Notes: generated by a model not told the origin, from the sequence alone. DNA of 64,000 bases from Plantactinospora endophytica (GCF_016862915.1 NZ_BONW01000008.1:186001-250000); one strand, 5' to 3'. Counted from the stretch's first letter, positions 47,301 to 57,927 are shown. Program-made: numbers and translations.

Positions 47301-50300
47301 GCACGGTCGGGAGGAACTCGAACCCGGCCTCGACCTGTCCCGTACGGTCGGCTGGTTCACCAGCGTCCAGCCGGTACGCCTACCCGCCGGCACCGACCCG
47401 GCCGACGTGCTGCGTACGGTCGGCGAGCGGATCCGGGCCGTACCAGACGGCGGCCTCGGCCACGGGCTGCTCCGGTACCTGAACGCCCAGGCGGCACCGA
47501 TCCTGGCCGGGCTCTCCTCGGCCCAGGTGCTGTTCCACTACTACGGCAGGTTCCCCGGCGGCACCGGAGAGAGCTGGACCCCCGCCGCCGAGTCCGACGC
47601 CGTCACGGCCGTCAACGCCGGGCTCGGCCTGTCCCACCTGCTCCAGATCGACGCGGTCGCCACCGAGACCTCGGCCGGGCCGGTGCTGACCGCGACCTGG
47701 ACCTGGCCGGACGGCACGCTCGACGAGCCGGACGTAACCGAGCTGGCCGCCGAGTGGCTCGACGCACTCCGCACACTCGCCGCCGCCGTCACCGCCGAGC
47801 CGGTGACCGACGCTGCCGTCGATGCCGGCCGGGACGGTGGGACCGTTCGGCACGCGCCCAGGATCGCGGCCGGGATGTCGCTGAGCCGGGACGAGATCGA
47901 CCGGATCGAGCGGACCAGCCCGCTGCCGGTGGCGGAGATCTGGCCGCTCTCCCCGTTGCAGGAGGGCCTGTACTTCCACGCCAGCTACGACACCTCGGCG
48001 CTGGACGTCTACACCGCACAGGACGCCTTCGACCTCGGGTACCGGCTGGACCTGGACCGGCTGCGCCGGGCCGGGGCCGCACTACTGGCCCGCAACCCCG
48101 GCATGCGGGCCGGGTTCACCAGCGTCGGGCTGTCCCAGCCGGTGCAGTTCGTCGGGGTGGCCCCCGAACTGCCGGTGACCGAGGTGGACCTGACCGACCT
48201 CGACCCGGAGTCTCAGCAGGTCAGGGTGGCCGAGTTGATGGCCGAGGACCGGGCGACCCGGTTCGACCTGACCCGACCGCCGCTGTGCCGACTGCTGCTG
48301 CTCCGGCTCGGGGACGACCGGGACCGGCTGGTGGTCAGCCACCACCTGGTGCTCTGGGACGGCTGGTCCGAGGAACTCTTCGTCGAGCAGCTCTTCACGC
48401 TCTACGAGCGCGACGGTGACGACCGGGACCTGCCGCCCGCCGGGTCGTACCGCGACCATCTCGAATGGTTGGCCGGGCAGGACACCGAACAGGCCGGTCG
48501 GGCCTGGCGGGACGCCCTCGCCGGGCTCGCCGAGCCGACCCTGGTCGCCCCGGAGGCGACCCTGGCCCCGGTCGTCCCGCACCGGGTCCGGACCGAACTT
48601 CCGACGGTACTCGGTGACCGGCTGCGCGACCTGGCCCGACGGCAGAGGCTGACCCTGAACACCGTGCTCACCGCCGCCTGGGGACTCGTCCTCGGTGGAC
48701 ACCTCGGCCGGACCGATGTGGTCTTCGGGATGACCGTCGCCGGTCGGCACGGCGACATCCCGCACGTCGAGAACATCATCGGACTGTTCCTGAACACCGT
48801 TCCGGTACGCGTCGACGCCGCGCCCGCCGAACCGGTGCTCGGCCTGCTCCGCCGGCTACGCGACCGGCGGATCGACCTGATGCCGCACGACCACCTCGGG
48901 CTCGGCGCGGTACAGCGGGCCACCGGGCACGCCCGGCTCTTCGACACGCTCTACGTGTTGCAGAACTTCGTCGACGAGGGGGAGTCGGCCCGGCTCCGGG
49001 ACCAGCACGGGATCGCCGCCGTCGACGGGGTGGACGCCACCCACTATCCGCTGACCCTGGTGGTCACCCCGGCCGAGCGGATCCGGGTGGCCCTGGACCA
49101 CCGGCCGGACGTCGTACCCGGGGCGGTGGCCCGGAGCCTGCTCGACCGGTTCGTCGCACTGCTGTCCCGGCTGGTCGCCGAGCCGGAGATCGCGGTCGGC
49201 CGGCTCGACCTGCTGACCGGGGCGGAACGGGCCGAACTCGGGGTGGAGTGGAGCGCCACCCGACACCCGGTCGGCACCGAGTCCGTCGCGGACCTGCTGG
49301 CCGAGCAGGCCGCCCGGACCCCGGACGAGGTGGCGTTGGTGTTCGCCGGCCGGACCCTGACGTACGCCGAGTTCGACGCCCGGATCAACCGGCTGGCCCG
49401 GCTACTGGTCGACCGGGGCGCCGGCCCGGAGCGGGTGGTCGCACTGGCGCTGCCCCGCTCGATCGAGATGGTGGTCGCGCTCTTCGCGGTGCTGCGCACC
49501 GGTGCCGCGTACCTGCCGTTGGAGCTGGACCATCCCGCCGAGCGGCTGGCCTTCGTACTCGCCGACACCGCGCCGATGTGCCTGCTGACGGTGGCGGCGG
49601 TGCGGGGCGGGTTGCCGGAGACCGACACGCCGACCGTGCTGCTCGACGATCAGTTGGTCGCCGCCGAGCTGGCCGGACTGTCGGGCGGGGCGCTTCCCGA
49701 CGCCGAGTTGCCGGCCGGGTTCGCCCGGACCGATCCGCACCGGTTGGAGTACCCGGCGTACCTGATCTACACCTCCGGCTCCACCGGGCGGCCGAAGGGC
49801 GTGGTGACGCCGTACCGGGGGTTGACGAACATGCAGCTCAACCACCGGGAGGCGATCTTCGACCCGACGGTGGCGGCGGCCGGCGGGCGGCGGCTGCGGA
49901 TCGCGCACACCGTCTCGTTCGCCTTCGACATGTCCTGGGAGGAGCTGCTCTGGCTGGTCGAGGGGCACGAGGTGCACGTCTGCGACGAGGAACTGCGCCG
50001 GGACGCGCAGGCACTCGTCGCCTACTGTGACCGGCACCGGATCGACGTCGTCAACGTCACCCCGAGCTACGCCCACCACCTGATCGAGGAGGGCCTGCTC
50101 GACCAGGACGAGGCTGCCGGGGAGAGCGGCGGGCGGCACCGGCCGGTGCTGGTGCTGCTCGGCGGCGAGGCGGTCTCCGAGGCGGTCTGGAGCCGGTTGC
50201 GGGACACCGAGGGTACGGCCGGCTACAACCTGTACGGGCCGACCGAGTACACCATCAACACCCTTGGCGGTGGCACGCTGGACAGCGACACCCCGACCGT

Positions 50301-53300
50301 CGGGCGGGCGATCTGGAACACCCGCGCGTACGTGCTCGACGCCCACCTCCGGCTCGCCCCGCCCGGCGCCCCCGGCGAGTTGTACATCGGCGGCATCGGC
50401 CTGGCTCGCGGCTACCACCGACGGCTCGGGCTGACGGCGGAGCGGTTCGTCGCCGACCCGTACGGTGCGCCGGGGGAGCGGATGTACCGCACCGGTGACC
50501 TGGTCCGGCGCCGCCCGGACGGGAACCTGGACTTCCTCGGGCGCACCGACGACCAGGTGAAGATCCGGGGCTACCGGATCGAGTTGGGCGAGGTGGAGGC
50601 GGCACTCGCCGAACACCCGCTGGTGGCGCACGCCGCCGTGGTCGTGGACTCCTCGACCGATCCCGGGGTACGCCGGCTGGCCGGCTACGTCGTACGCGGT
50701 ACACAGTGGACGGAGCCGGACGACGACGTGCTCACGGCGATCCGGGCCGACCTGAAGCGGCGGCTGCCGGACTACATGGTGCCGGCCGCGCTGGTACCGC
50801 TGGACCGGCTGCCGCTGACCGTGAACGGCAAGCTCGACGTGGCGGCACTGCCGGCCCCGACGGTACGGACCGGCGCGGCCTCCCGCCCGCCGGCCTCGAC
50901 CGCCGAGAAGACGCTCTGCACCCTCTTCGCCGAGCTGCTCGGCGTGCCGGAGATCGGCGTCGAGGACAACTTCTTCGATCTCGGCGGCCACTCCCTGCTG
51001 GCGATCCGGCTGGTCAGCCGGGCCCGGGTGGCGCTCGGCGCCGAGTTGTCGATCCGGGACCTGTTCGAGGCGCCGACCGTCGCCGAGCTGGCCGCCCGGA
51101 TCGGCGGTGCGGACCAGGACGGTACGGCCGGTGACGGCGGCGGCCGGATCGCGCTGGTCCGGGCCGAGCGCCCCGCCGAACTGCCGCTCTCCTCCGCCCA
51201 GCAACGGCTCTGGATGATCCAGCAGCTCGCTCCGGAGTCGGCGGCGTACAACTTCCCGATCGCGGTACGACTGCGCGGTGCGCTGGACGTCGCCGCACTG
51301 ACCAGCGCGCTGGCCGACCTGACCGGCCGGCACGAGACGCTGCGGACGCTGATCGGCGAGCGGGACGGGCGGCCGTACCAGCGGGTGCTGGCGGTGGCCG
51401 ACGCCCGACCGGTACTGGGGACCGTCGTCGCCGCGCCGGCCGAGGTGGCCGGGATCGTCCGGGAGGCGGTCGACCGCCCGTTCGACCTGACCACCGAACC
51501 ACCGCTACGAGCCACCCTCGTCGCTGTCGACGGGGCACCAGGTGCGGTCGAGGAGCACGTCCTGGTGCTGGTACTGCACCACATCGCCACCGACGAATGG
51601 TCGGACCGGCCGTTCCTGCGCGACCTCGGCGCGGCGTACGCGGCCCGGCGGGCGGGACGGGCGCCGGACTGGACACCCCTGCCGGTGCAGTACGCCGACT
51701 ACACCCTCTGGCAGCGCCGACTGCTCGGCGAGCCGACGGATCCGGGCAGCCTCGCCGCCCGGCAACTCGACTACTGGCGGCAGGCGCTCGACGGCGTACC
51801 CGAGGAACTGGTGCTGCCCACCGACCGGCCCCGCTCGGGGCGACCGGACCCGGCCGGGGCGGAACTGACCGTCGAGTTGCCGGCCGAGGTCGGCGCCGGG
51901 CTGCGCCGGCTCGCCCGGGAGACCGGGACCAGTCTCTTCATGGTGGCCCACGCGCTGGTCGCGGCGCTGCTGCACCGGCTCGGTGCCGGTACCGACATCC
52001 CGCTCGGCGCACCGATCGCCGGGCGGGGCGACGCGGCCCTCGACGACCTGGTCGGATTCTTCGTCAACACCCTGGTACTCCGGACGGACCTGCGGGGCGA
52101 TCCGGACTTCACCGAGCTGCTGGCCCGGGTCCGGCGGACCGACCTGGCCGCCTTCTCCGCCCAGGAGGTGCCGTTCGAGGCGGTGGTCGAGGCGGTCAAC
52201 CCGGCCCGCTCGGTCTCCCGCAACCCGTTGTTCCAGGTGATGGTGGTGCACCGCAACCGGACCGCCGAGTGGAGCGGACTCGCCGGGCTCACCGTCACCG
52301 ACGAGCCGGTCGAGACGCCGGCCGCGAAGTTCGACCTGGTCTTCGACTTCGCCGAGGCGCCCGAGCCCGCCCTGCCCGCCGAGACTGCCCAGCCCGCCCT
52401 GCCCGCTCAGCCCGCCGAGGCTGCTCAGCTCGCCCAGGCCCGCGAGACAGTTCAGCCCGCCGAGACCGGGGAAACCGGCGAGACCGGCGAAGGGTCCGAC
52501 GGCGGCGGCGGGGGCGGCGGCGACGCGTTGAGCTGTCTGCTGAAGTACCGGACCGACCTGTTCGACCGGGAGACGGTCGCGCTGCTCGGCGAGCGACTGC
52601 TCCGGCTGGCCCGGGCGGTCGTCGCCGACCCCGGGCTGCCGCTGAGCCGGGTCGACGTCTTCGTCGGCGACGAGCGGGACCGGGTACTACGCGAGTTCAA
52701 CGCCACCGGACGCCAGGTGCCGGAGGAGACCCTGCCGGCGCTGTTCGCCCGGCGCGTGGCGGAGACCCCGGAGGCGGTCGCGGTGGTCGACCGGCAACGG
52801 ACCCTGTCGTACGCCCAGTTGGACGACGAGGCGGCTCGGATGGCGCGACTGCTCGCCGGTCACGGTGTCGGCCCGGAGACGGTGGTCGGGGTGGCGGTGC
52901 CGCGCTCGGCGGAGACCGTCGCCGTGGTGCTCGGGGCGCTGCGGCTCGGTGCCGCGTTCCTGCCGCTCGACTTCGGCCACCCGGCCGACCGGCTGGCCTT
53001 CATGGTCGACGACTCCGGCGCCCGCATCGTGGTGACGACCCCGGAGGCGGCCGGGCGGCTGCCCGAGCTGCCCGGCGTGTCCCGGCTGCTGGTCGAGCCG
53101 GTGCGGGCGGAACCCGTACCGGCGGAGGTTGATCCCGGCCCGGTGGCGCCGGCCGGGCTGGACCACGCGGCGTACGTCATCTACACCTCGGGCAGCACCG
53201 GACGGCCCAAGGGGGTCGTGGTGTCGCACGAGGGGATCGCCAGCCTGGTCGCGACCGCCGTCGACCGGATGGGGGTGGACAGCACCTCCCGGGTACTCCA

Positions 53301-56040
53301 GTTCGCCTCCACCGGCTTCGACGTCTTCGTCTTCGAGCTGGCCATGGCACTGTGTGCCGGTGGCCGGCTGGTGGTGGCCCCGGACGAGGCCCGCGCTCCC
53401 GGCCGGCCCCTGGTGGACCTGCTGGAGCGGGAACGGGTCAGCCACGCGATCCTGCCGCCGTCGCTGGTGTCGGCGCTGCCGCCGGACTGTCAACTGCCGG
53501 CCGGGCTGGTCGTACTGGTCGGCACCGAGACGGTGCCACCGGACCTGATCGGGCGGTGGGCACAGCGGCTGCGGCTCTTCGCCGCGTACGGGCTGACCGA
53601 GGCGACGGTGAACTCGACGCTCTGGCGGGCCGAACCCGACTGGTCCGGTCCGGTGCCGATCGGACTGCCCGACCCGAACACCCGGGCGTACGTGCTGGAC
53701 GAGCGGCTCCGCCCCGTGCCACCAGGAGTGGTCGGCGAGCTGTACGTCGGGGGGCGCGGGCTGGCCCGTGGCTACCTGGGCCGCCCCGGGCTGACGGCGG
53801 AGCGCTTCGTCGCCGACCCGTACGCGCCGGCCGGGGCGAGGATGTACCGCACCGGTGACCGGGCCAGGTGGCGGGCCGACGGCATCCTGGACTTCCTCGG
53901 CCGGGTCGACGACCAGGTGAAGATCCGGGGCTTCCGGATCGAGCTGGGCGAGGTCGAAGCGGTGCTGGCCCGCCACCCGGCCGTACGCCAGGCGGCGGTG
54001 GTGGTGCACCGCAACGCCGACCTGACCCGACTCGCCGGGTACGTCGTACCGGCCGACGGCCCGGTCGACCCCGCCGAGGTACGCGCACACGCGGCGGAGC
54101 TGCTGCCCGACTACATGGTGCCGGCCGCCGTGCTGGTGCTGGCCGGGCCGTTGCCGCTGACCGCCAACGGCAAGCTGGACCGGCGTGCCCTGCCGGCGCC
54201 GGACTGGGCGGCGCTGACCGGCGACGAGGCACCGGTGACTCCGGCACAGCGCACCCTCGCCGGTCTCGTCGCCGAGGTGCTCCGGCTGCCGACGGTGGGT
54301 ATCTCGGACGACTTCTTCGCCCTCGGTGGACACTCGATGGCGGCGATGCGGCTGCTCGGCCGGATCCGGGCGGCGCTCGGCGTCGACCTCGCGGTCCGGG
54401 ACATCTTCGAGGCGCCGACGGTTGCCGGACTGGCGGACCGGCTCGCCGGGGCGGTGGCGGACCGTCCGGCACTGCTCCGGACGGACGAGGCGACCAACCC
54501 GATCGCGGCTCCGGCGCAACAGATCTGGTGGCACCTGCACGGTGGCGCGGTCGAGCGGAGTGCGGCCGGTCGGACCGGTTGGGACCTGGCCCTGGCAGTC
54601 CGCGCGGCCACCGGATCAGGCAACACCGCAGGCGCCGTACCAGGCAACACTGCGGCCACCGGATCGGGTAACACCGCGGGCGCCGGACCAGGTAACACCG
54701 CGGACAGCGGATCGGGCAACGCCGCGGACGCCGGACCGGGCAACATTGCGGACAGCGGATGGGGCGGGGTGCGGACGCTGGACGTACCGGCGCTGACGGC
54801 GGCGCTGGACGACCTGGTGGACCGGCACGAGCCGCTGCGTACCGCACTGGCGGTCGGCGGTGCCGGCGAGCCGGTACCGGTAACGGTCCGGCCCACGCTG
54901 GAGGTGCTGCCGGAGGACGGCCGGCCCGTCGACGAGCGGATCGCCGAGCTGGTCGGCGGGGGTGTCGACCCGACCCGGGAACCGCCGCTGCGGGCCAGGC
55001 TGCTGACCGGACCGGACGGCGATCGGGTACTGCTGCTGACCGTGCACTATCTCGGCGTGGACGAGTGGTCGGTGGTGCCACTGGCTCGGGACCTCGACGT
55101 CGCCTACGCGGCCCGGCTGGCCGGCCGGGCACCGGACTGGTCGCCGCTGCCGGTCGGCTATCCGGACTACGCCCGCTGGGCGGTTACCCTGCTCGGCGAT
55201 CCGGCCGATCCCGACAGCCGGTACGCGCGACAGCTCGACTGGTGGCGGGGAGCGCTGTCCGGCGTACCGGATCGGCTGGCGCTGCCGACCGACCGGGCGC
55301 GACCGGCGGGGCTGACCGGCCGCGGTGGCCGGGTCGAGTTCGTCCTGGATCCGGACTCGCATCGGGCCGTCGACGAGCTGGCCCGGCAGACCGGGACCAG
55401 CATGTTCATGGTCTTCCAGGCGGCCCTCGCGGTGCTGCTGCACCGGGTCGGCGCCGGTCCGGACGTGCCGATCGGCACCCTGGTGGCCGGGCGGACCGAG
55501 GCGGCCCTGGCCGACCTGGTCGGCTGCTTCGTCAACCCGCTGGTACTGCGCACCGACACCGGCGGCGATCCGACCTTCACCGAGTTGCTCGGCCGGATCC
55601 GGGAGGCGGACCTGAGCGCCTTCGACCGCCAGGACGTCCCCTTCGACACGGTACGCCGAGTGCTGCCGGGCGACCGTGCGCTGCCGCAGGTGATGCTGGT
55701 GCACCACGAGGAGGCCCGGCTGGCCGGCCCGGACGGGTCGGCGGCGCTCCGGGTCGAGCCGGTGCCGACCGGTACGACCCGGGCGGAGCTGACGGTCAGC
55801 TTCTACGAGCCGCTCGGCGACGGCCCGGTGCACGGCGAACTGGAGTACGCGGTCGAACTCTTCGAGCCGGCCACCGCGCGCCGGCTCACCGACGACCTGC
55901 TCGGACTGCTCGCCTCGGCGGTCGCCCACCCGGGTCTGCGACTCTCGGCACTCGGCCCCGACCGCGCCGATCCCGCGCCGTCCCTGCCCACCCAGTCGGA
56001 CGGCACGTCCGCCGACCATCCGGAAAGGACCAGCTCATGA
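38341..56040 (+). CDS. Four-module siderophore nonribosomal peptide synthetase with embedded methyltransferase and terminal C domain
   Basis: A 5,899-aa NRPS with order A-MT-PCP-E / C-A-PCP-E / C-A-PCP / C-A-PCP / C. Carrier serines: 1013 and 2612 (GGDSI), 4218 (GGHSL), 5332 (GGHSM). It has no loading C domain and no thioesterase. The two E domains predict a D-D-L-L tetrapeptide. Together with the iron boxes, monooxygenase, formyltransferase and uptake genes this indicates a hydroxamate siderophore of the erythrochelin/foroxymithine plan, where a terminal C domain is thought to close a diketopiperazine. Linkers carry low-complexity repeats (about 2536-2570, 4675-4730, 5425-5472). The start is GTG 38341, about 8 bases after GAGAGGCGG. 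The stop overlaps the ATG of mbtH. Product identity is inference. Confidence 0.95.
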   Translation: MPTSDLNRAGHGPTTDRHRILVEWNETVRPAPPATWPDLFAAQVRRAPGAVAVVCEDVELTYAQLDARANRLAHALLARGVGPERVVALCLPRSVDMIVAEVAVLKAGGAYLPVDQDYPAERTGFMLADARPVCLVSTTALASELPATPGLPRLLLDELLADEPLADAQPPTDDRAGTRQAGTDQAEIDRPGGRLPDTDPTDDDRGAPLTPDSAAYVIYTSGSTGRPKGVVVSHAGVAKLVATQRARLGVGPQSRVLQFASPSFDVAFWDLCLGLLSGGRLVVVPAERRVPGPALTEYAHRHGVTFMILPPALLAAMPRELTLPAGATLLAGTERVSPELVARWARDRPMFNAYGPTEATVNSTLGECDPQTPPGGVVPIGRPDPGTRCYVLDDALQPVPVGATGELYLGGTGLARGYLGQPGLTAQRFVADPYGPAGGRLYRTGDLVRWLPDGRLEFLGRADDQVKIRGYRIEPGEIESVLAQHPAVGQVAVLARPGRDGQQRLAAYVVPALDRPADRDAGVESARVDDWQRLHELLYTAGRTERFGENFTGWNSSYDGLPIPLAEMREWRDRTVERILALRPRRVLELGVGSGLLLAKVAPEVESYWGTDLSPAAIEALRDEVAAVPALAGRVELRAQPADVTDGLPTGFFDTIVLNSVLQYFPSVDYLADVLRRAVALLAPGGSVFVGDVRNLRLHRTLRGAIEAGRRRPDADGRPAALAAVEQALSWEGELLLDPEFFPALAREVPAIARVDVEVKRGRAHNELTRYRYDVVLRTAATDPSTVDEAVERPWHDEPAGLTGLADRLDSARPAVLRVTGVPNARLDADLTAYRNLSGAPAPTAENGAAGAPGVDPEAVYELAGRHGYRVAVTWSGTADDGRLDLLFSHPDAAPATPAYRPEPVSGSLDRYANRPAPFRDVTALLAELRTHARSWLPDHMVPAAFVPLHELPVLPSGKLDRSALPAPDFAALTTGARPRDAREEVLCALYAEVLGLPEVGVEDDFFALGGDSIVSIQLVIRARQAGLVITPRQVFQRRTVAELAPVAESLSRAVEDDPQAGVGEFPLTPIMRWLDGCGGRLDAFAQWLAVRVPAEATAERLAGVLQAAVDRHDVLRSRLVRATPGQPGRLVVPAPGTVPAADLLHRVDVAGLTDEALRDRITAAADEAGARLAPEAGAMLQAVWLDAGRDRTGRLVVVVHHVVVDGVSWRILLPDLAAAWPDVAAGRTPRLEPVGTPLRRWAELAIADADSADRTAELPLWTELLRGDDPPLADRPLDPVGDLDSVHRLTLRLPADRTAPLLTSIPAAFSAGVNDVLLTAFALALADWRRRRGTSVPGPALVALEGHGREEQLADGVDLSRTLGWFTSIFPVRLDPGPIDLADALAGGEDAGRALKRIKEGLRAIPDHGLGYGLLRHLNPETAAVLAGLPQPQISFNYLGRFGVESSPDGCWTPLPGLGLLAGGFDAAMPVAPYTLEVNAFTEDRPDGPGLGVTWAWPAALLDEADVAELADGWFAALDALVRHAARPGAGGPSPSDFPLLPVRQDDVDELAATVPAVADLLPLTPLQEGLYFHAVAAGADRDPYRVQQVIELRGPLDAAALRRAGQDVLDRHAPLRAAFPQLADGRPVQLVADRITLPWREVDLTGYPEPEREAEFEALAEAERRAPFDLARPPLLRCVLVRRDAQRHDLLLTHHHIVTDGWSAGVTLRDLLARYAPGGEPVRLPAVTPYRRYLDWLAGRDRSAADAAWRTALSGVDGPTRLAAEAEDGFDGMFHAERTVVPLAPEVAAGLAGRARAAGLTVGSVLHAAWAVLLGRRLGRRDVVFGSTVSGRPAELDGVEAMVGLFINTLPVRLRWSPAEPLVELAGRLQREQAELLDAQHLGLPAIQRLAGVGELFDSLVVVENYPVDAAPGGRAGGLEVAGVEFREATHYPVTLLVAPADDLLELTIEYDPDRVDAATVRQLRTGLAEVLGTFVAEPDRPVGRIDLLPAAERGPGLARLTGPVGPVPAETLDGLVAAQAARTPDAVALFDGERQLCYSELDRRAGALARRLAARGVRPGDVVAVAVPRSAELVVAMLGVMKTGAAYVPLDVSHPRDRLSGVLADSGARAVVATVEVLPRVPRPDGVAHLLLSPAAEPDAESATLAVPSGVAADPDRPAYLIYTSGSTGRPKGVLVGHRAVVSQLAWSQRRFGIGTEDRMLQLAPASFDTSVWEIFWPLSAGAAVVLPGEDEAGDPARLAELVRRHRVTAVTFVPSLVEAFLLADEVTADPGWAATLRWVSCGGEALSPDLARRWYARTGTALDNFYGPTETAVQVTWWANDGTADRTVPIGRPVANTRLYVLDDCLRPVPPGVPGELYVAGTQLGYGYHARFGLTAERFVADPYGLAGERMYRTGDLVRWRTDGVLEYVGRSDAQVKIRGHRIDLGEVEAALRSAPGVARAVAAVRVDGRGRSHLVGYLVPVAGTRLDVEAVRAALRAGLPGSMVPGRFVVLDALPLTPSGKLDRAALPAPAVGAEPAAAPPAPGAGPTGPVTRSVVGPVAGSVAGSVAGPVAGSVVGPVASSSIADGVEPAGGGGAAERLLREIFAEVLGLPGAGADEDFFALGGDSILSIAVSSRARRHGLALAPRDVFRHRTPRALAEAAGGDAALSPASAPTASAHAPTATAALTAGSAPTSARSLVGSPASPVVASPSPSPSETDPDELGDVPLLPTVHWLRDTGLPIDRFTLSTLLVVPAELDLGSLTAVLQAVLDRHAGLRLRLRRIASVLWTLDAAPAGAVPAIDLVRRVDVTGLDDTGLRTVLAVEAAAATDRLAPDEGTMLQAVWFDSGDRPGRLLLAAHHLVVDGVSWRILLEDLAAAWASVRAGEPILLAPVGTSLRRYARVLGEHAHRPERLAELPHWAETLAPGAELLPALGRPPAGPARQYVVRLEPAQTLPLLTAVPAAVGGEVTGVLLAALRLAVSRWQDRHGRNAAADLLVDLERHGREELEPGLDLSRTVGWFTSVQPVRLPAGTDPADVLRTVGERIRAVPDGGLGHGLLRYLNAQAAPILAGLSSAQVLFHYYGRFPGGTGESWTPAAESDAVTAVNAGLGLSHLLQIDAVATETSAGPVLTATWTWPDGTLDEPDVTELAAEWLDALRTLAAAVTAEPVTDAAVDAGRDGGTVRHAPRIAAGMSLSRDEIDRIERTSPLPVAEIWPLSPLQEGLYFHASYDTSALDVYTAQDAFDLGYRLDLDRLRRAGAALLARNPGMRAGFTSVGLSQPVQFVGVAPELPVTEVDLTDLDPESQQVRVAELMAEDRATRFDLTRPPLCRLLLLRLGDDRDRLVVSHHLVLWDGWSEELFVEQLFTLYERDGDDRDLPPAGSYRDHLEWLAGQDTEQAGRAWRDALAGLAEPTLVAPEATLAPVVPHRVRTELPTVLGDRLRDLARRQRLTLNTVLTAAWGLVLGGHLGRTDVVFGMTVAGRHGDIPHVENIIGLFLNTVPVRVDAAPAEPVLGLLRRLRDRRIDLMPHDHLGLGAVQRATGHARLFDTLYVLQNFVDEGESARLRDQHGIAAVDGVDATHYPLTLVVTPAERIRVALDHRPDVVPGAVARSLLDRFVALLSRLVAEPEIAVGRLDLLTGAERAELGVEWSATRHPVGTESVADLLAEQAARTPDEVALVFAGRTLTYAEFDARINRLARLLVDRGAGPERVVALALPRSIEMVVALFAVLRTGAAYLPLELDHPAERLAFVLADTAPMCLLTVAAVRGGLPETDTPTVLLDDQLVAAELAGLSGGALPDAELPAGFARTDPHRLEYPAYLIYTSGSTGRPKGVVTPYRGLTNMQLNHREAIFDPTVAAAGGRRLRIAHTVSFAFDMSWEELLWLVEGHEVHVCDEELRRDAQALVAYCDRHRIDVVNVTPSYAHHLIEEGLLDQDEAAGESGGRHRPVLVLLGGEAVSEAVWSRLRDTEGTAGYNLYGPTEYTINTLGGGTLDSDTPTVGRAIWNTRAYVLDAHLRLAPPGAPGELYIGGIGLARGYHRRLGLTAERFVADPYGAPGERMYRTGDLVRRRPDGNLDFLGRTDDQVKIRGYRIELGEVEAALAEHPLVAHAAVVVDSSTDPGVRRLAGYVVRGTQWTEPDDDVLTAIRADLKRRLPDYMVPAALVPLDRLPLTVNGKLDVAALPAPTVRTGAASRPPASTAEKTLCTLFAELLGVPEIGVEDNFFDLGGHSLLAIRLVSRARVALGAELSIRDLFEAPTVAELAARIGGADQDGTAGDGGGRIALVRAERPAELPLSSAQQRLWMIQQLAPESAAYNFPIAVRLRGALDVAALTSALADLTGRHETLRTLIGERDGRPYQRVLAVADARPVLGTVVAAPAEVAGIVREAVDRPFDLTTEPPLRATLVAVDGAPGAVEEHVLVLVLHHIATDEWSDRPFLRDLGAAYAARRAGRAPDWTPLPVQYADYTLWQRRLLGEPTDPGSLAARQLDYWRQALDGVPEELVLPTDRPRSGRPDPAGAELTVELPAEVGAGLRRLARETGTSLFMVAHALVAALLHRLGAGTDIPLGAPIAGRGDAALDDLVGFFVNTLVLRTDLRGDPDFTELLARVRRTDLAAFSAQEVPFEAVVEAVNPARSVSRNPLFQVMVVHRNRTAEWSGLAGLTVTDEPVETPAAKFDLVFDFAEAPEPALPAETAQPALPAQPAEAAQLAQARETVQPAETGETGETGEGSDGGGGGGGDALSCLLKYRTDLFDRETVALLGERLLRLARAVVADPGLPLSRVDVFVGDERDRVLREFNATGRQVPEETLPALFARRVAETPEAVAVVDRQRTLSYAQLDDEAARMARLLAGHGVGPETVVGVAVPRSAETVAVVLGALRLGAAFLPLDFGHPADRLAFMVDDSGARIVVTTPEAAGRLPELPGVSRLLVEPVRAEPVPAEVDPGPVAPAGLDHAAYVIYTSGSTGRPKGVVVSHEGIASLVATAVDRMGVDSTSRVLQFASTGFDVFVFELAMALCAGGRLVVAPDEARAPGRPLVDLLERERVSHAILPPSLVSALPPDCQLPAGLVVLVGTETVPPDLIGRWAQRLRLFAAYGLTEATVNSTLWRAEPDWSGPVPIGLPDPNTRAYVLDERLRPVPPGVVGELYVGGRGLARGYLGRPGLTAERFVADPYAPAGARMYRTGDRARWRADGILDFLGRVDDQVKIRGFRIELGEVEAVLARHPAVRQAAVVVHRNADLTRLAGYVVPADGPVDPAEVRAHAAELLPDYMVPAAVLVLAGPLPLTANGKLDRRALPAPDWAALTGDEAPVTPAQRTLAGLVAEVLRLPTVGISDDFFALGGHSMAAMRLLGRIRAALGVDLAVRDIFEAPTVAGLADRLAGAVADRPALLRTDEATNPIAAPAQQIWWHLHGGAVERSAAGRTGWDLALAVRAATGSGNTAGAVPGNTAATGSGNTAGAGPGNTADSGSGNAADAGPGNIADSGWGGVRTLDVPALTAALDDLVDRHEPLRTALAVGGAGEPVPVTVRPTLEVLPEDGRPVDERIAELVGGGVDPTREPPLRARLLTGPDGDRVLLLTVHYLGVDEWSVVPLARDLDVAYAARLAGRAPDWSPLPVGYPDYARWAVTLLGDPADPDSRYARQLDWWRGALSGVPDRLALPTDRARPAGLTGRGGRVEFVLDPDSHRAVDELARQTGTSMFMVFQAALAVLLHRVGAGPDVPIGTLVAGRTEAALADLVGCFVNPLVLRTDTGGDPTFTELLGRIREADLSAFDRQDVPFDTVRRVLPGDRALPQVMLVHHEEARLAGPDGSAALRVEPVPTGTTRAELTVSFYEPLGDGPVHGELEYAVELFEPATARRLTDDLLGLLASAVAHPGLRLSALGPDRADPAPSLPTQSDGTSADHPERTSS
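38440..42930 (+). other. NRPS module 1: A interrupted by methyltransferase, PCP, E (starter)
   Basis: A domain from about residue 35, with [11 protein letters not shown] near 219, SFDVAFWD near 263, AYGPTE near 354 and VKIRGYRIE near 467. Between this A8 region and the A10 motif PSGKLDR (about 957) lies an insert of about 260 residues (515-778) with the SAM-binding motif VLELGVGSG (587-595) and LNSVLQYF, i.e. a class I methyltransferase. PCP Ser1013. E domain about 1066-1520 with HHVVVDG (1201-1207) and NYLGRF. Specificity code read by alignment to GrsA: D-V-W-I-L-A-A-V-N-(K), close to module 4. Prediction: formyl-hydroxyornithine, N-methylated, epimerised to D. Confidence 0.8.
43000..47850 (+). 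other. NRPS module 2: C-A-PCP-E, unassigned substrate
   Basis: C domain from [13 protein letters not shown] (about 1565) with intact active site HHIVTDG (1697-1703), of the type that accepts a D-configured donor. A domain about 2016-2510 with SFDTSVWE near 2211 and NFYGPTE near 2308. Code read: D-T-W-T-S-G-F-V-Q-(K), which I do not recognise; it is not the usual Ser (DVWHxSLxDK) or Thr code. A Val/Ala/Gly/Ser repeat linker precedes PCP Ser2612. E domain about 2711-3150 with HHLVVDG (2844-2850). Confidence 0.75.
45961..46035 (+). repeat. In-frame 12-bp-type repeat in NRPS linker
   Basis: The A2-PCP2 linker encodes repeating V-x-G-(P/S) tetrapeptides, for example [14 protein letters not shown], from GGTCCGGTCGCC-like units. 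It lengthens the linker without breaking the frame. Confidence 0.75.
47930..51120 (+). other. NRPS module 3: C-A-PCP, predicted L-N5-hydroxyornithine
   Basis: C domain from [14 protein letters not shown] (about 3199). Its active site reads HHLVLWDG (3334-3341), one residue longer between HH and DG than the canonical HHxxxDG. A domain about 3647-4165 with FDMSWEE near 3862 and NLYGPTEYT near 3965. The code D-M-E-N-L-G-L-I-N-(K) is identical to the one I recall for the N5-hydroxyornithine module of coelichelin synthetase. PCP Ser4218. No E domain, so the residue stays L. Confidence 0.82.
51170..54470 (+). other. NRPS module 4: C-A-PCP, predicted L-formyl-hydroxyornithine
   Basis: C domain from [13 protein letters not shown] (about 4280), of the type joining two L residues, active site HHIATDE (4413-4419) with Glu in place of the final Gly. 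A low-complexity Pro/Ala/Gln/Glu and Gly stretch (about 4675-4730) sits near its end. A domain about 4797-5285 with GFDVFVFE near 4992 and AYGLTE, a variant of the usual YGPTE. Code read: D-V-F-I-V-V-A-V-N-(K), similar to module 1, and flanking sequences ([17 protein letters not shown]) agree too. PCP Ser5332. Confidence 0.78.
54480..55960 (+). other. NRPS terminal condensation-like domain with degenerate active site
   Basis: After PCP4 a C-type fold begins with [12 protein letters not shown] (about 5385) and runs to about 5870 without an A domain or thioesterase. The active-site motif reads H-Y-L-G-V-D-E (5569-5575): the second, catalytic His is Tyr and the final Gly is Glu. Later motifs are recognisable ([20 protein letters not shown]). 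A 48-residue repeat insertion sits at about 5425-5472. By analogy with erythrochelin synthetase it may release the chain as a diketopiperazine. Confidence 0.75.
54613..54756 (+). repeat. 24-bp in-frame tandem repeat, six copies, inside terminal C domain
   Basis: Six 24-bp units encode G-(S/P)-G-N-x-A-x-x octapeptides (first unit GSGNTAGA, last GPGNIADS), with S and P alternating between units. The array ends at 54756, just before GWGG. It lies near the start of the terminal condensation-like domain and keeps the frame. Confidence 0.93.
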
Positions 56041-56279
56041 CCACCAATCCGTTCGAGGACCCGGACGGGCGCTACCTGGTACTCGTCAACGACGAGGGGC
56101 AGCACTCGCTCTGGCCCTCCTTCGTCGAGGTACCGGCCGGCTGGGCGGTGGCGTTCGGCGCGGACGGCCCGCAGTCCCGGGCGGACTGCCTCGCCTACGT
56201 GGAGACGAACTGGACCGACCTGCGCCCGCGCAGCCTGCGGGAGCGGATGGCCGGCACGACCGACCACCCCGAGAACTGA
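56037..56279 (+). CDS. mbtH: MbtH-like protein
   Basis: An 80-aa MbtH-family protein, the small partner that binds and activates NRPS adenylation domains. The family signature is complete: [15 protein letters not shown], then [15 protein letters not shown], a Cys-Leu-x-Tyr-x-Glu-x-x-Trp-Thr-Asp block and RPRSLRERM. Its ATG overlaps the NRPS stop (ATGA), so the two are made in step. It is probably required by some or all of the four A domains. Confidence 0.95.
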   Translation: MTTNPFEDPDGRYLVLVNDEGQHSLWPSFVEVPAGWAVAFGADGPQSRADCLAYVETNWTDLRPRSLRERMAGTTDHPEN

Positions 56280-56347
56280 TCCGCCCCGCGCCGGCTCCGA
56301 CCGGTGCCGCACCCACGGCCGGCAGCCGGTCGAGTAGTCACCACGCG

Positions 56348-56379
56348 CCGGCCGGGGACACCGTGCTGTCCCCGGCCGG
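56348..56379. terminator. Strong bidirectional terminator hairpin
   Basis: Perfect 13-bp inverted repeat CCGGCCGGGGACA at 56348-56360 and its complement at 56367-56379, with a 6-base loop. It lies 68 bp past the mbtH stop and 6 bp past the stop of the convergent arabinofuranosidase gene. Confidence 0.85.
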
Positions 56380-56385
56380 ACCGAA

Positions 56386-57894
56386 TCAACGGTTGGTGGT
56401 CAGGCGGAGCATGTTCCAGGACAGCGGTGGCAGCACCGCCCCGATCCGCCCGTCCTCGACCCGGAGGTCGCCGACCCGGCTCGGGGCGACCCGCTCGGGC
56501 GCCTCCGCGCTGTTCGTCGCCTCCGGGTCCGGGTCGGTCAGCACGACGTGCTCCCCGGCGACGAGATCGCGGCAGGCTCGCAGGTCGACGTCGAGGGCGA
56601 GGGATTCCCGCTGGTCCCGGTTGACCGCGAACAGGGTGACCGCGCCCGTCTCGTCGTCGCGTACGGCGGTGGCGGTGACCGTGGGCACCTCGCCGTACCG
56701 GGCGGTGTCGTGCAGCGGGCCGGTCGGCTCGACCCGGAGCACGGTGCCGCGACCGTACCGGGAGGTCAGCGCGAACGGGTGGTACGTCGGCTGCACCCAG
56801 GCCGGCCCGCCCGGCTCGCTGCGGATCGGCGCGATCACGTTGACGAGCTGTGCCAGACAGGCGATCTTGACCCGGTCGGCGTGCCGGAGCAGCGAGATCA
56901 GCAGGTCGCCGACCACCACCGCGTCGACGACCGAGTAGGTGTCTTCGATCAGTCGGGGCGCCTCCGCCCAGTCGAGGTTCTCCTCACCGACGAACCGGCT
57001 CTGGTACCAGACGTTCCACTCGTCGAAGGAGAGGTTGATCCGCTTCTTGTGCTTGCCGACCGCCCGGACGTGGTCGCAGGTGGCCACCACCGACTCGACG
57101 AACTGGTCCATGTCGACGGCGCTGGCCAGGAAGCTGTCCCGGTCGCCGTCGTGCTCCTGGTAGTAGCTGTGCACCGAGATGTAGTCGACCAGGTCGTACG
57201 TCTCCTCCAGTACCGTCGCCTCCCAGGTGCCGAAGGTCGGCATCCCGCTGCCCGAACTGCCGCAGGCGACGAGTTCGATGGACGGGTCGACCCGGCGCAT
57301 CGCCTGGGCGGTCTGGGCAGCCAACCGGCCGTACTCCCGGGCCGTCGTGAACCCGGTCTGCCACGGCCCGTCCATCTCGTTGCCGAGGCACCACAGCTTG
57401 ATGTCGTACGGCTCGGGGCTGCCGTGCTTGCGCCGCAGGTCGGACCAGTACGTCCCGGACGGGTGGTTGGTGTATTCCAGCAGGCTCCGGGCGGCGTCCA
57501 CGCCCCGGGTGCCGAGGTTGACCGCCATCATCGGTTCGCTGCCGACCCGACGGCTCCACTGGACGAACTCGTCGACGCCGATCTCGTTCGTCTCGATCGA
57601 GCGCCAGGCCAGGTCGAGCCGGCGAGGTCGCGCCTCGCGCGGCCCGACGCCGTCCTCCCAGTTGTAGCCGGAGACGAAGTTGCCGCCGGGATAACGCAGC
57701 ACGGGTACGCCGAGCCGCCGGACCAGGTCCGCCACGTCCCGGCGGAAGCCGTGCTCGTCGGCGGCCGGATGTCCCGGCTCGTAGATCCCGGTGTAGACGC
57801 AGCGCCCGAGGTGCTCCACGAACGAGCCGTAGAGTCTCGGGTCGACCTCACCGACCCGGAATGCGGGATCGACGGTCAACGCGGCCTGGTGCAC
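56386..57894 (-). CDS. Alpha-N-arabinofuranosidase, GH51 family
   Basis: A 502-aa intracellular glycoside hydrolase that releases terminal alpha-L-arabinofuranose from imported arabino-oligosaccharides by a retaining mechanism. GH51 marks: GSFVEHLGRCVYTGIYEP near 23-40, VLRYPGGNFVSGYNWEDGVGP, the acid/base Glu173 in CLGNEMDG and the nucleophile Glu292 in SFDEWNVW. The length is the family norm and no signal peptide is present. It is the last gene of an uptake operon (binding protein, two permeases, hydrolase). The start is GTG 57894 after GGAGG. Confidence 0.93.
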   Translation of the reverse strand: MHQAALTVDPAFRVGEVDPRLYGSFVEHLGRCVYTGIYEPGHPAADEHGFRRDVADLVRRLGVPVLRYPGGNFVSGYNWEDGVGPREARPRRLDLAWRSIETNEIGVDEFVQWSRRVGSEPMMAVNLGTRGVDAARSLLEYTNHPSGTYWSDLRRKHGSPEPYDIKLWCLGNEMDGPWQTGFTTAREYGRLAAQTAQAMRRVDPSIELVACGSSGSGMPTFGTWEATVLEETYDLVDYISVHSYYQEHDGDRDSFLASAVDMDQFVESVVATCDHVRAVGKHKKRINLSFDEWNVWYQSRFVGEENLDWAEAPRLIEDTYSVVDAVVVGDLLISLLRHADRVKIACLAQLVNVIAPIRSEPGGPAWVQPTYHPFALTSRYGRGTVLRVEPTGPLHDTARYGEVPTVTATAVRDDETGAVTLFAVNRDQRESLALDVDLRACRDLVAGEHVVLTDPDPEATNSAEAPERVAPSRVGDLRVEDGRIGAVLPPLSWNMLRLTTNR

Positions 57895-57927
57895 GAAACC
57901 TCCAACTGTTGATCTTCGGTGCTCTGG

